Positions 34,001-44,025 of a DNA stretch of 64,000 nucleotides are shown piece after piece. Below the pieces are notes generated by a model. That model did no database searches. It saw only the letters and a program-made list of their open reading frames with translations, and was not told the origin of the DNA. Each line of letters begins with the position of its first letter. The stretch's first letter is position 1. Made by a program: the position numbers and the translations under genes. The stretch is taken from positions 17,541,626 through 17,605,625 of the forward strand of contig CM063110.1 of NCBI GenBank assembly GCA_031841125.1, given 5' to 3'. Source of the DNA: Acanthococcus lagerstroemiae. Lineage: Eukaryota > Arthropoda > Insecta > Hemiptera > Eriococcidae.

Positions 34001-37000
34001 GTATTAGTGGTAATATTTATCAATTAATGTTGTACGACAAAGTACGGAGGAAGTCGAGGACCTTATTCTCATTTTTATAGGTTTCGTACTCAGATGTTAC
34101 AGCTTGTATTTACTCTCCTGCACAAGTACCCACTTCTGCTTCCTAAACTAAGCTCTGCGACACAGCTTTCGGTATATATCCGCTTGTTCTTTCTGTAATT
34201 CCGTTAATGCAGAATACAGGTCCGGGTGATGCTGTTGTCCCCCTACAATCTGGAACCTATTGTGCCAGCCCTCACTGATGTTGTTCGTTCGATGGTTCTT
34301 ATTCATGACGGCCTCGTGCTGGTTCCAGATGTCACGAGGGTATCGCGGGGCAACAGCAGGACGCTGTCCTCTGGCAGGGATACCGTTCACGTACGTTTTG
34401 TCAAAGTACGCTAGTATGGGTTTAAAATCATCTTCTAGCCTCGTTCTTTTCAAGAGTTCAAATATGCGTCCAACGTCATGTAACGGTACAAAGGCCAAAG
34501 CAGCAACATGTGCGCATAAGTCTTAATCCTGCGGTCATCCGGATTATTGTATTGGGCCTGCAGACCTTCTGGAATTCTTCTATAAAGCGATTGACCTAAG
34601 TGGAAGAAGCAGCAATTTATGTCCACGTCAGGGTATATACCTCAGCACATGCATTGTGGATACGTTTCTCGAAGTCGGTCATGAAGCGTACCGGAACGCA
34701 ATGGGGCACATTAAATTCGCGAACGGCAGATTGTACGGCGCGGAGAACTTGAACGCCGTATTGGTCCCTTGTTTTACGTGTCAGGAGAGCATACACTAGA
34801 GGCAGAGCTACCTCAGTGCCTTCTGCAACATTCCGTCTTCGCAGCCCAAGTATTGTAAATATTTGAGTAAACAGTGTCGGCGATGTTTTAAACGTTCCAT
34901 CGAGGAACCAGGATCTGCGTCGGAGGCTGTCCTGGATTGGCAGCTGCTTTCCGTTTGAGATTTTGGGTCAGAACTACGGCGCGCACTTCCTCCCGGTTCG
35001 GCGCGTGCTCGTGTGATGACTCCGCCGGCCCTCTGTATACAATGACTGGTTCTCCTTCTTGCGGATCATTTGTACAGCTCTTCCTGCACATTCTTTCTGC
35101 CGTACTTTTTGGCAATCCCAATGCACGCGACCGTTTCTAGAACGTGAGCGAAGGTAGATGTATCCATCGAGAAATAACTTTTTTTCCTTGATCTCAGCCA
35201 TTGTACATTGCAGTTATTCTGTTTCGCAAATCGTGTCGCGAATAGCACCTACCCGGTACGCTACATTCAATTTCGTGCTATTGAAATTTTTTAGTTGTGA
35301 GACGGTTGTCGAGTACATAGGTGTCGGGAAAATGGGTGTCGGGAGAACGTATTTTCGGAAAAATAGTACGGGAAACTGGGTCTTGGGAAAAAGGGTGTCG
35401 GTAAAATGTCCTGTCGGGAAAACGGCTTCGGGTAAATGTCCGGGAATCGTTGGCAAACTATCATGAATGCTCCATTCTTTTTAGAATTCTTATACTTGAT
35501 GCATTCATTTGCAGGTGGCCCTCTAAGGGCACGTGGCTCCATTTGACGCACATACCTAGCGTACCCAAAAGCGGCCCAGTGTTGGTAACATTTACCAGTC
35601 GCATGCTTATCAGTCACATCATTATAAAGGAGAAGCGATGGCATCCAATCTTAATGACGAATAGAAAAATATGTAAACTGCGCTAGTCGCTGTATAGCCA
35701 AATAATAACATGCCCGCTTCGTAATCCTTACGTCTCGGGTTCGAGTTCCCCCAACGCCGGAAAGCTATAGTGATATTCGAATACCCCCACTAACATCATC
35801 GAGGTGGAAACATAGCATCCTGGAATCCCCACTAGTTCGAACGAACAAGGCATTACCTATCGCAGTGTGTGTTACCACCAGATCAGAAAGATTGGTATTG
35901 TCCGTGTGAACGTCGTGAAAAGCTTACTCAACGTTGTGAAACATGTGGCTGGTAAGCGAACTGCGGCTGCACACTCCTCGGCACGGAGAAGGAAAACTCT
36001 AACGCTAACTAACCATAGGGAAAGCGACAGCAAACTATTACCCGGACTAACCTTGTCCAAGAAAATCGCGCGTCAGAAATCACGGCCAACGTCTGGCATC
36101 GGATACGGTATCTGAACACGAGAAACAGAGGGCTAATATTGTAATAATAATAAAAATATTCTTCTGCATACCAAATAAACACAGTTTCATCAGTCTTCAC
36201 AGACTGATAAACTTTAAATAATATGATTCATAATTTTTCTCTTACTTCAGTTTCATCATTGAAAATTGATATACCTACTTCCAGAAAGTTTTGCGATTCG
36301 CAGTAATTCAAATTTTCATAATATCAGTTTCACAAATCATGATATCATAAAGAATGAGAAATTCAAGATAGACTGATGAGCATCTAATGTCAGCTATCCT
36401 GCAAAAAGGCCGAATAAGTTATGTAGGTATAGTTTTGTCATGTTAACCTGCACTCTTTTGGGTACTTGGATGAACTTTGACTGAGGACGCGAGGACCCAT
36501 TCCTCTCACATAGTAAGAATCTCCCCACATTCACCCATGTGTCTCTAAACTGCCTTCTGATGCTATTGCGTCATTGTGTTATTGTACCCTTAAATCCTGT
36601 TCGCAAGCAAAAACATACTTCGGCAGAGGCGGAAATAGGGGGGGGGGGCTAAGAGGCTAAGCTCTCGGTTTTAAAATTGGCCCACCGAAATTTATTTTTA
36701 AATTAATCCTAATACATATTTCTCATAATCAATTTTTTCTTAAGAAGTTTTATACTTTTTAGGCTAAAGTACTATATATTCATTTTTTATTTTATTTTAT
36801 TAAAGAAATTCTATACAAATTTTTTTTAACGTTTTTTCTAAAAAAAAAAAAAAAAATTAAAAAACGTTAGCTTAGTAAGACCTTTTTGTTTCTTTTCTCT
36901 CTTTTTTTCTTATAAAGTTATTTTATGCGCTGGGGCTTCAGCCCTTTCAAAGTTTTCGCTCTATTTCCACTCCTGACCTCGATCAACTTGAGACTTGATT

Positions 37001-40000
37001 CTTATCACTCGGTTACGTTACCCCGTTTATGTTCAACAGTGTTGATTCATTCTCAAATTACGTTGCTCATCAAAATATTCACAAATCCAAACATTTTTGC
37101 ATCTCTGCGTTTACAGCGGTTATCCATTTCATCAGATTTCTCGGACCGGCGGTTGGATTTTGGTTGTCATCTTGCGTGCTGAAGATATATGTTGATCCAA
37201 AGCTCACCCCGATCATAAGAAAGGACGATCCACGCTGGGTGGGGGCGTGGTGGTTAGGTACATCAAATGAACTTACTCATTTATAATATTATAACTTATT
37301 ACATGTTCTTAAGTCTTAAGGCATATTTCAATTCCTATTTCCTAATTACAGCCTACACCTACCTATATAGTACACTTTCTGTTCCTTTGGTCAATGAAAG
37401 AATTAGTATACGTACTAATTTCTAATCCGAGTATTAATTTACATAACAGGGTGGTATCCTATTGCAATCATATGTTTCGGGTTCGCTGTACTACTATCCA
37501 TGTTCCCTCGGTCGTTACCCAGAGCTGCGGCACGAAAACAGAATGCTTCACTTCCTGCAAAAAGATCTTTTTCTGGTAAGCTAAAATTTCAGGTTGTTGA
37601 GAACCTATAACTTTTTGGTACTCGATTTTTGCAAAGTACCTACCATTGCTATCAAGTACTTAGTTTGATAAGTTTTGTTCGAGAGAAGGCAGTTTTTGAC
37701 AGTGATTCTGAAGCGTGATCTCTGATTTCCTACCTACTTATAATAAGGAACAGATATGCTTGATAATATATAACTTTACATGTGACCTGGAATCATGAAA
37801 TGTGCTTCTGGTGTCAAAAAATAATTTTTCACTTTCTTGACAATGCGTATAGAAAGAAACAAATTGCAGCTTCCTATCATTGTTAATTTTTCCACAAATT
37901 GCATTCAAAAATTATATGTCAAATGCGTTGTGTGAAATGGGCCTATGGGAATAACAGAGAATAAGAATTTGAAACGCGGTTGTCACAGCAATGCGTAAAC
38001 GCACCACCACAGATGTACACGCTATGTACATCTGTGCGCACCACTGTCACCATCCCATCTTTACACTTGTTTATCTCAAAAACCTGTTTTCACACAAAAG
38101 GCACATTTCATAATTCCAGGTCACATATATATTTATTTCTTGTGATGAAGTTAATATTCTTACCTGCTGTGGTTTAGATTTCAAGGAGTCACTTATTCGA
38201 TTAGCGAAAAATAAAATTCTCGTTTTCAATTCGCTGAGTTCAGTATCTTTTATGTTGGGAGTGCTGGCCTACTGGTCATTTATGCCAAAATATATGGAAA
38301 GTCAATTCAGATTGACTTCAGCGCAATCGAATTTTATAACCGGTAAGTTCAGTCATTTTAACAAGTTCCTATTCTTTAAATTTTGAAGGTCACAGAGTGT
38401 ATTAAATGCACATGTAACATTACATATTTACCAGGTTTTAACAGTGTTCTAGAGTGATGAATTTTTAATTTTTGAACATTATATTTAACTACTAGTTTTC
38501 TGGGAATATTCCTAATTAACTTGATAATTCAAAAATTTAGGAAATCCTAATGTTATAATTATTATGTGATAGCTATATCTATAGGTATGAAATTTATTCG
38601 TTTATGTATTACAGGCACAATAGGTATTGTCTGCAACAGTTTTGGCGTGTTATTAGCCGGTTGTATTATCACTCGTTTTAAACCAGCACCAAGAACTCTC
38701 GCAGGATGGAATGTATTTGTTGAGATACTGGATATAATTGGAAGTTTGTCTTATATTTTCTTAAGCTGTCCTCAACAGCAACATCACGGACATTGGAACA
38801 CTAATAACAGGTGATTTTCTGACGAAATTAGTATTAATTCAGACTCTGAGTTGGTTTATTAACAAGAGGCTAACATGGCCATGGCTTTTTGGGAAATTTC
38901 GTTGGTCATCTGAGTAGAAAAGAAAATTCTCTGTTACTTCCTCCTGCTACCAAAAAATTCCAACATGCTGCTAAAATTTGCCCCTCTTCACACCAGGCGC
39001 TGGTAACCAGTAGGCCATCAGAAATGGAGATCTTAAGGTTTCAAACTTCGTACAAATAATTTACGACTGCTTTTCCAAAACGCATTAAATGAAAAGAAGA
39101 GAAAGAGAGAGAAATGTAAAAAAGAGTGTGCTGTGCTGCGTGGCTTCAGGCTGTTTCCATTGTGTCGCATCAGTTGGGACTTGGGACTCGGAATCAAAGT
39201 GGCTGACATCTAGCGGATGTTTTGTGAACCCTCATTGAGTATGATCATGGAGAAAAAAATAAATACAGTCGCGCCGGCAACTGATGAAGTACCTTTCATG
39301 CTCTCATTTCTTACTTCACCGCACTACTATCAATTTTGTTACCTGGCATGTTAAATTTTTAATCGCAAGTTCGCACATGTAACTTCCTGCAGTTCAGATT
39401 TGAAGGATGTCTGTCAGAAATCCCTATTTCTCATTTACGGCAATGTTTAGTGTCCATTTTGGAGTGTGAGTGAACTTGGTTATATTCCTTTTGTAGGGTG
39501 TGCCAAATTGGCACACCCTACAAAAGGAATACGGCAATGTTATTTCCTTCCATGTTCACTCAACCTTTTATTAGGAAGTGCACATTAGCGCTCCTACAAT
39601 CTGTTTCACATCTTGCTACGAATTTATTCTCTGGCGTAACATGTTCATGCAGCCTTCCGCCAAGAACTGACTCGATGCGTTTTGAAGAAGGACCCTTCAA
39701 TTTGTGTGCGGGAATTTTAACCAATAATAATTTAGGAGAGACCGCTGAGCTCATTCGAGGGTTCCCAAACTTGATCACCCACTTGGTAAATATGTATCTA
39801 ATCAAAAACCTGATCACCTATAGCTCAATTTGAGTAGTAAATTCAAATCCATAACCACAGTATTTGCATCAACTCCGTGTTTTACCATCCAGTTAAATCT
39901 ATAAGAACAATGTTCATATCAACTCTGTGCTCTCTACCGTCCAATTAAGTCAAACAAAGTAGTGAGATACTAATTTAGTGTAGGAGTACCTATAGTTATT

Positions 40001-41198
40001 TGACCTGTATGATTTATGTCTTGAACCTGGAGAAAGATACACATTAGTGTGAGATTTTCCCTTCAACTTTCAAATCTAAGTTATAATACATTTTTATGTG
40101 TTTCAGTTGGAACTTGACAGAAACCTGTAATGCAAATCTAGGATGTGGAACTGACATACAATATGCCCCTGTGTGCGATATTTCAACTGGACTTGCTTAC
40201 TATTCCTCGTGCCATGCTGGATGCACTGCATCTTACATGTTCAGCAATAAAACTCAGGTTTGCGTGATCATCAATTTGTTACACATAAGACATAACTTGA
40301 CAACATACAAGGCATTATGATATTGGCCAGTTTTGATTAACATAAAATTATTTTGTAGGAGTACTCAGGATGTAGCTGTGTTCCCGGTGGAAAAGTAATT
40401 GACGGTCTTTGTCCAGTAGATTGCTCAGTGCGCATATTAAGTTTCATATTGATCATGGGAACTCTTGCTTTCACCAAGTCAACTGGACGTGCAGCCAATA
40501 TTCTTGTACAGTTTAGGTTAGTAAAACAAAACTATTGGAACTTACAATTAAGTTCTCAGTAGTTTTATAATAAATAAGTTTGCCATGGCTCACAATACCT
40601 ACATGGAAGAAATTACTTTCAGAGCTGTAGAAGAAAGAGATAAATCATTGTCCATTGGTGTAACAGAGTCATTGGTAGCGTTACTTGCGTTCATGCCGGC
40701 ACCAATTCTATATGGAACCATAATGGGTACATCATTTCTACTGTTAATAAAATGAGAATCTGATACATCTAACTTACCTACGTATAGTCTGCAGGTCGTG
40801 CTGGTTATTTGGATTTTAATCAATAATTTTTATTCACTATCCTTCTACAGACTGGACATGCATTGTGTGGGGAGATGTTTGTGGTAAATCGGGAAACTGT
40901 TGGCTCTATGATAGTCAGAAGCTGAGGGTAGTATATAACCTTACAGCCGCAAGTAAGCCATAATACATTTATTCCGTAGCTATATGTATGTTCATCCATG
41001 ATTTTATGTAAACACCGTATTATACTTATCTGTGTTGCAGCTTTCTTTTTAATAGGTACAGTACTCGATATTTTTGTATGGTATCATGTGAAAGGATTAA
41101 AGATCTATGATGAGGACTTCGTGAAGGATGACGATGAACTGGAGGTAAAAACGCCGATTGCAATCCGAAGTGATGAGAAAGACTTGAAAGATATGTAG
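28062..41198 (+). CDS. OATP-B: organic anion transporting polypeptide (SLCO family), 14 exons
   Basis: Exons are 28062-28116, 29545-29649, 31004-31213, 31368-31613, 32654-32848, 37117-37257, 37450-37575, 38178-38342, 38615-38810, 40107-40257, 40359-40516, 40623-40726, 40851-40952 and 41041-41198 (TAG). The joined frame is 704 codons including stop. Exons 1-2 encode a hydrophilic cytosolic leader (starts MGNQDHVCEDE). They were chosen because both end in phase 1 at strong donors (GTAAGT) and fit the phase-1 acceptor of exon 3 exactly. Exon 3 carries CGIGCFHPRW and the first membrane span. Exons 6-7 carry the OATP signature DPRWVGAWWLGW. Exons 10-11 carry the Kazal-like loop (PVCD, HAGC, CSCVPGG). 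The C-terminus is short and charged. AATAAA follows the stop by 26 nt. Intron 5 (4.3 kb) holds LINE, MULE and SINE-like insertions, and intron 4 holds MITEs. The family carries amphipathic anions and, in insects, some members carry ecdysteroids or xenobiotics. Which applies here cannot be told. Confidence 0.92.
28420..29360. repeat. Dispersed short repeats GAGCGAATG and GGATCGGATCG in OATP-B intron 1
   Basis: GAGCGAATG or a close variant occurs more than ten times, and GATCGGATCG-like words several times (for example around 28510, 29170 and 29340). They are interspersed rather than strictly tandem. Confidence 0.45.
30040..30610. repeat. Tandem array, ~110-140-nt units, in OATP-B intron 2
   Basis: Each unit reads roughly GTTGGAAAAATCCAACTAGTC, then AAAAGTTTTTTT, then TTGCTTTGATATTTGGGAAT, then TTGAGTTGAGTCA. 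About five units are present with variable T-runs. Confidence 0.55.
31715..32030. mobile_element. MITE of the CCGCCATTTTG family, split by a second MITE
   Basis: The arms TACGATCGTCCGCCATTTT (left) and its reverse complement (right) match the family at 10697-10861, as do the inner GCCCATTGATGCCGAATT and AATTCGGCATCCACGGGC blocks. The centre is interrupted at 31784-31929. The ends are ragged and no clear duplication flanks it. Confidence 0.65.
31784..31929. mobile_element. 146-bp mariner-like MITE nested in another MITE
   Basis: AAGTCTGGTCCAGTTAAGAA on the left and TTCTTGACTGGACCAGACTT on the right form inverted ends. TA flanks both sides (31782-31783 and 31930-31931). Removing it restores the host MITE centre GAC-TA-CGCAGTACGCTCC, as seen in the intact copy upstream of OATP-A. 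Confidence 0.7.
32056..32215. mobile_element. 160-bp MITE (CTATAGTTT...CACAGGTATA ends)
   Basis: The left TAAGATTCTATAG and right CTATAGTACCCTA are inverted, followed by CACAGGTATAATGGACCGC and its counterpart. GATGAAC(T) flanks both ends (32049-32055 and 32216-32222). A solo end of the same subfamily lies at 53938-53990. Its ends and duplication match the TAGGG family. Confidence 0.7.
33070..33440 (-). pseudogene. LINE C-terminal zinc-finger tail fragment
   Basis: Minus-strand translation ends FECPECHRIIKSRIGFWSHR followed by QAHIRR. The pattern C-P-x-C...SRIG...SH...H is the C-terminal finger of many CR1/L2-like LINE proteins. Only this tail and a short upstream piece are recognisable. The flank to 33840 may be more of the same element, cut by the MULE. 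Confidence 0.45.
33850..35460 (-). mobile_element. MULE (Mutator-like) DNA transposon with sub-repeated terminal inverted repeats
   Basis: The ends 33860-33935 and 35318-35455 are inverted (TTCCCGGACATTTACCCGAA on one side). Both consist of reiterated TTTTCCCGACA units. Between them the minus strand encodes, in order, a FLYWCH-like finger (GYIYLRSRSRNGRVHWDC ... C), then HEHAPNREEV. A MULE transposase core follows with DGTFK and MTDFE acidic positions, then a CCFFHLGQSLYRR motif. The coding frame is broken by several shifts, so it is a pseudogene copy. It sits in OATP-B intron 5. Confidence 0.8.
34148..35248 (-). pseudogene. MULE transposase, frameshifted
   Basis: The FLYWCH-type zinc finger is at about 35210-35060, the DGTFK block near 34910, MTDFEKRIHNAC near 34680, the CFFHLGQ block near 34610-34590, and a tail to 34148 (NNISEGWHNRFQ). 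NISEGWHNRF is also typical of MULE proteins. The reading frame shifts between these blocks. Enzymatic function is not expected. Confidence 0.75.
35690..36165 (+). repeat. SINE candidate with tRNA-like head
   Basis: GGGTTCGAGTTCCC at 35737-35750 matches a pol III B box. TATAGCCAAATAA about 45 nt upstream could be an A box, and CATGCCCGCTTCGTAATC looks like an anticodon arm. The body continues ~400 nt and ends in an AATAATAATAAAA tail near 36150. A short basic open frame inside is probably incidental. It lies in OATP-B intron 5. Confidence 0.4.
36170..37110. other. 3' part of OATP-B intron 5
   Basis: AT-rich with long G, A and T runs (36640-36910). No gene or bounded element is recognised. Confidence 0.4.
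37781..38125. mobile_element. ~345-bp MITE with TGTGACCTGGAATCAT ends, copy 2
   Basis: TGTGACCTGGAATCATGAAA at 37781 is mirrored by an inverted copy ending near 38125 (ATTCCAGGTCACA). It is the same family as 19756-20122. It lies in OATP-B intron 7, ending about 50 nt before exon 8. Confidence 0.65.
39484..39530. repeat. Perfect 47-bp palindrome, 23-bp arms, 1-nt centre
   Basis: The arms run 39484-39506 and 39508-39530 around a single A at 39507. The central core is GTGTGCCAAATTGGCACAC. No mismatches are seen. It lies in OATP-B intron 9. Confidence 0.8.
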
Positions 41199-41224
41199 AA
41201 AAAGTACCGTTTACCTGCGTATAA

Positions 41225-41230
41225 AATAAA
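41225..41230 (+). promoter_or_regulatory. Poly(A) signal of OATP-B
   Basis: AATAAA lies 26 nt after the TAG of OATP-B, which implies a very short 3' UTR. Confidence 0.6.
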
Positions 41231-41239
41231 GAAACGTGC

Positions 41240-44025
41240 ATCTGAGTAAATGGAGTTAGAGATTATAATTTTATTCGAACAGGTTGAACTTAATACTTAT
41301 ATTATATAGATTTGAAACTTTCACATAGTTAAAATCTACCTATAATTCAGCTGATAAAGATGAAAATGGTGGTCAACTGACGAAATGTGTGAAGTTTCTG
41401 GAATTGGAGTTTAATAAAACTACAGGGTGTAACTGTTGCTGCAGAAGGAATCCAATATAGCAGATCTCGCAGTGTATTGCTGTCCTCAATCTTTCCTAGT
41501 TATTCCTAGTTGCCAAATCTTTTTATAATTATCCTTCTGGAAACTGGCCAATAGAGTGATGTTAATGTGCCCATCCTCACCAAATTTGTGTTATCCTGAG
41601 GATTGCTATGCGGTGTGACTGATCCTAGTCGTCATTTTCATCTGATCCAGAACCTGCTATGTTCCCTGAAATGGTTACCAGCGATTTACTTCATAATACC
41701 TGTGCCATTCTAGTGTATACCTGCTTGGTAACTGTGTTCAGCAATATGGTCAGTATTAGGAGGGCTCGTCATCCCACAGTGCAACGACCCTTTCTACTAA
41801 TGAAAGTGTGTTCTCCTGACCGCCAACTCCAAAAATGAGAATGATGTGTGTAAACTCCCGGATACTTCTCAAATCTTTCAATAAAAACATTTCAACTGGT
41901 GAAAGATCAGGGGTCTGACAAAAGCTCACAACGCATTCTCTGCTTTACACACCATCCTTCACATACTTTCTAGCGTACGCCCGATGAAAATTTTTGCGGA
42001 TTTTATGCCCCTCCCCCTCCAAAAAACAGGAAAAGAGGGAGGCTTCCACCATAAGTCTCAGGAAGATTCCATGAAATGAAGAGTAGGGTTAAACGAAGAC
42101 AACCACAAAGAACGTCCAAACTTCTTCAAGACTCCTCTGGATTCGCTCAGGACCCATTAAGACGGCTTTGAGACTTGCTAAGACCCTCTGAAACCCGTTT
42201 AAGACTCGTTCGGGTTTTCATCGTTTTTGGCCAAGACCAACTAGTGAGCAAGAATACTTTATATGCTTTCGTACCCGAAAAAAAAAATTCCATGGAAATT
42301 TTTATTAACATTAAGGCTGCAGACTCCAGTCGCGCAGCAACAACACGGCTACAGACTGTAGTCGCGCGGGGCACAGCAAAGATCAAGATCAATGAGCACA
42401 TGGCTGGAAGAAAAATAAATTTCCATGGAAATGTCAACCACTGAACTGAATCGTCACCATGAAGAGCTAAATCATAAGGACTGGTTGTTTGTGTCCGGGG
42501 GGGGGGGATAGAAATTTCTATGAACAACACGGCTGCAGACTGTAGTTGCCCAAGGCGCAACAAATGTCAACCACTGAATTCGTGTCGGAGGGAGCGTTAC
42601 GGTTTTCGCTGAAGTATACCCATGGCTGGAAGAAAATGGAAATGTCAGCCACTGAACTGAATTATCACCACGGAGAGCTAAACTGAACTGAGCTGGAAAA
42701 AGAAGAGGAAAGAAAAACTGTAGTCGGGCAGGATGCAACACAGATCAAGATCAATGAGCACATGGCTGAAGTTCCGGTTTTCGCTCAAATATACTCATGG
42801 CTGGAAGGAAGAGAAATAAATTTCCGTGGAAATGTCAACCACTGAATTCGTGTCGGGGGAGCGTTACGGTTTTCGCTCAAGTATACCTTGTAGTAAAAGC
42901 ATATAGAATGCTGAAACGGGGGGACCAATTCGTGAAACAGGTACCCTGTATAGTCATCACCGTGCCTGCAATATTGGACACCAAATGAGAAGTGTTGGTC
43001 CACAGTACCTCCTTCATTTATCGAATAGCGCGAGGCTATATTTTTGGATAACTTGGGAAAACCAAGCTCGTCTACCATGTAGCAATCGGTAATTGAAGAA
43101 AATTTTCTTTCACGTTTGTCGTGGGGACCCCAGAAAATATTCTGAAGACATTGACCTCTCTCATAAATGCTTCCATGATTCTGAACAAACTGTTTTTCGC
43201 TTCATCCAAATTAGCGACATATAATCTTATCTTTGTACTGATGTCTCGTGAAGTATAGTAGCTTTAAGATGGCGCTTCATTTTACCAAACGCCTAAATCA
43301 GACATCTCGCTTTTTATTTAATTCAGTTGCAAAACAGTTTTCGGAAATCTTAGTCATCGTGTATTCTAAGATACATCATCCAAAATGACTACTTGGTCTA
43401 TTTCGGCGCTTCCATTTGCGAGGCCTGGGGCAGTGGAGGAGAGCGAGGCTTTCCCCTGACGCTCTTTCACTCTCATTTTCTTTATTCCTTTAATAAAAAG
43501 AATTTTGCTTTTGCGCGAGGCCTAAAAGGCGATGGCTCTACTTCACCAAGCTATCCATCAGGGTTGACTTGGTAAATCGGTGTAGGAAATCATCCAATAA
43601 AAACACATTAATTGTGGATTTGAAATCCACCAGAGATGTAGTCTTACATTTTCACGCACCTATCAGTAACTAATCGGAAGCCTAAATAGTTCCTATTTTG
43701 GTCGTACTTATCTTGCAGATGCATGAGCTACTTAGTACTTACCCTAATTTCTGCTCACCGCAATGTGATTTACAGCATGCCTACTTTCGTCGGCAGTGCC
43801 TTTCACGTTTCAGATATCTGCACGTGGTACTCTTGATATTCATAAAAACATAGGTAAGTAAATATACGACGCTCGTTATCATGACAAATTAAAACAGAGG
43901 TGTCATGAAGCTAGAAAGATATCGAGCTAGATGAGAAATGAACTCAGACGCTCATAGAGGAAGCAGAATCGCGGAATCTACTTTCGTGCGATGAGTTCAG
44001 GCAGTAATTTAGGTACTCGGAAATA
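41240..44025. other. B-C intergenic spacer with TTCCATGGAAA repeats
   Basis: 42270-42890 holds about three units sharing CATGGCTGGAAG, AATTTCCATGGAAATGTC and AACCACTGAA. GGCTGCAGACTGTAGT lies between units. They are related to 23640-24990. No gene is recognised. The OATP-C promoter should lie in the last part; nothing diagnostic is seen. Confidence 0.45.

Noticed and set aside
35690..35770. Functional tRNA gene
   Set aside because: The B box is good, but acceptor-stem pairing and a clean anticodon arm cannot be drawn; a SINE head is more likely.
35867..36115. Basic 82-residue frame with a histone-like look (KRTAAAHSSARRRK)
   Set aside because: It lies within the SINE-like unit, shows no domain and is not supported by context.
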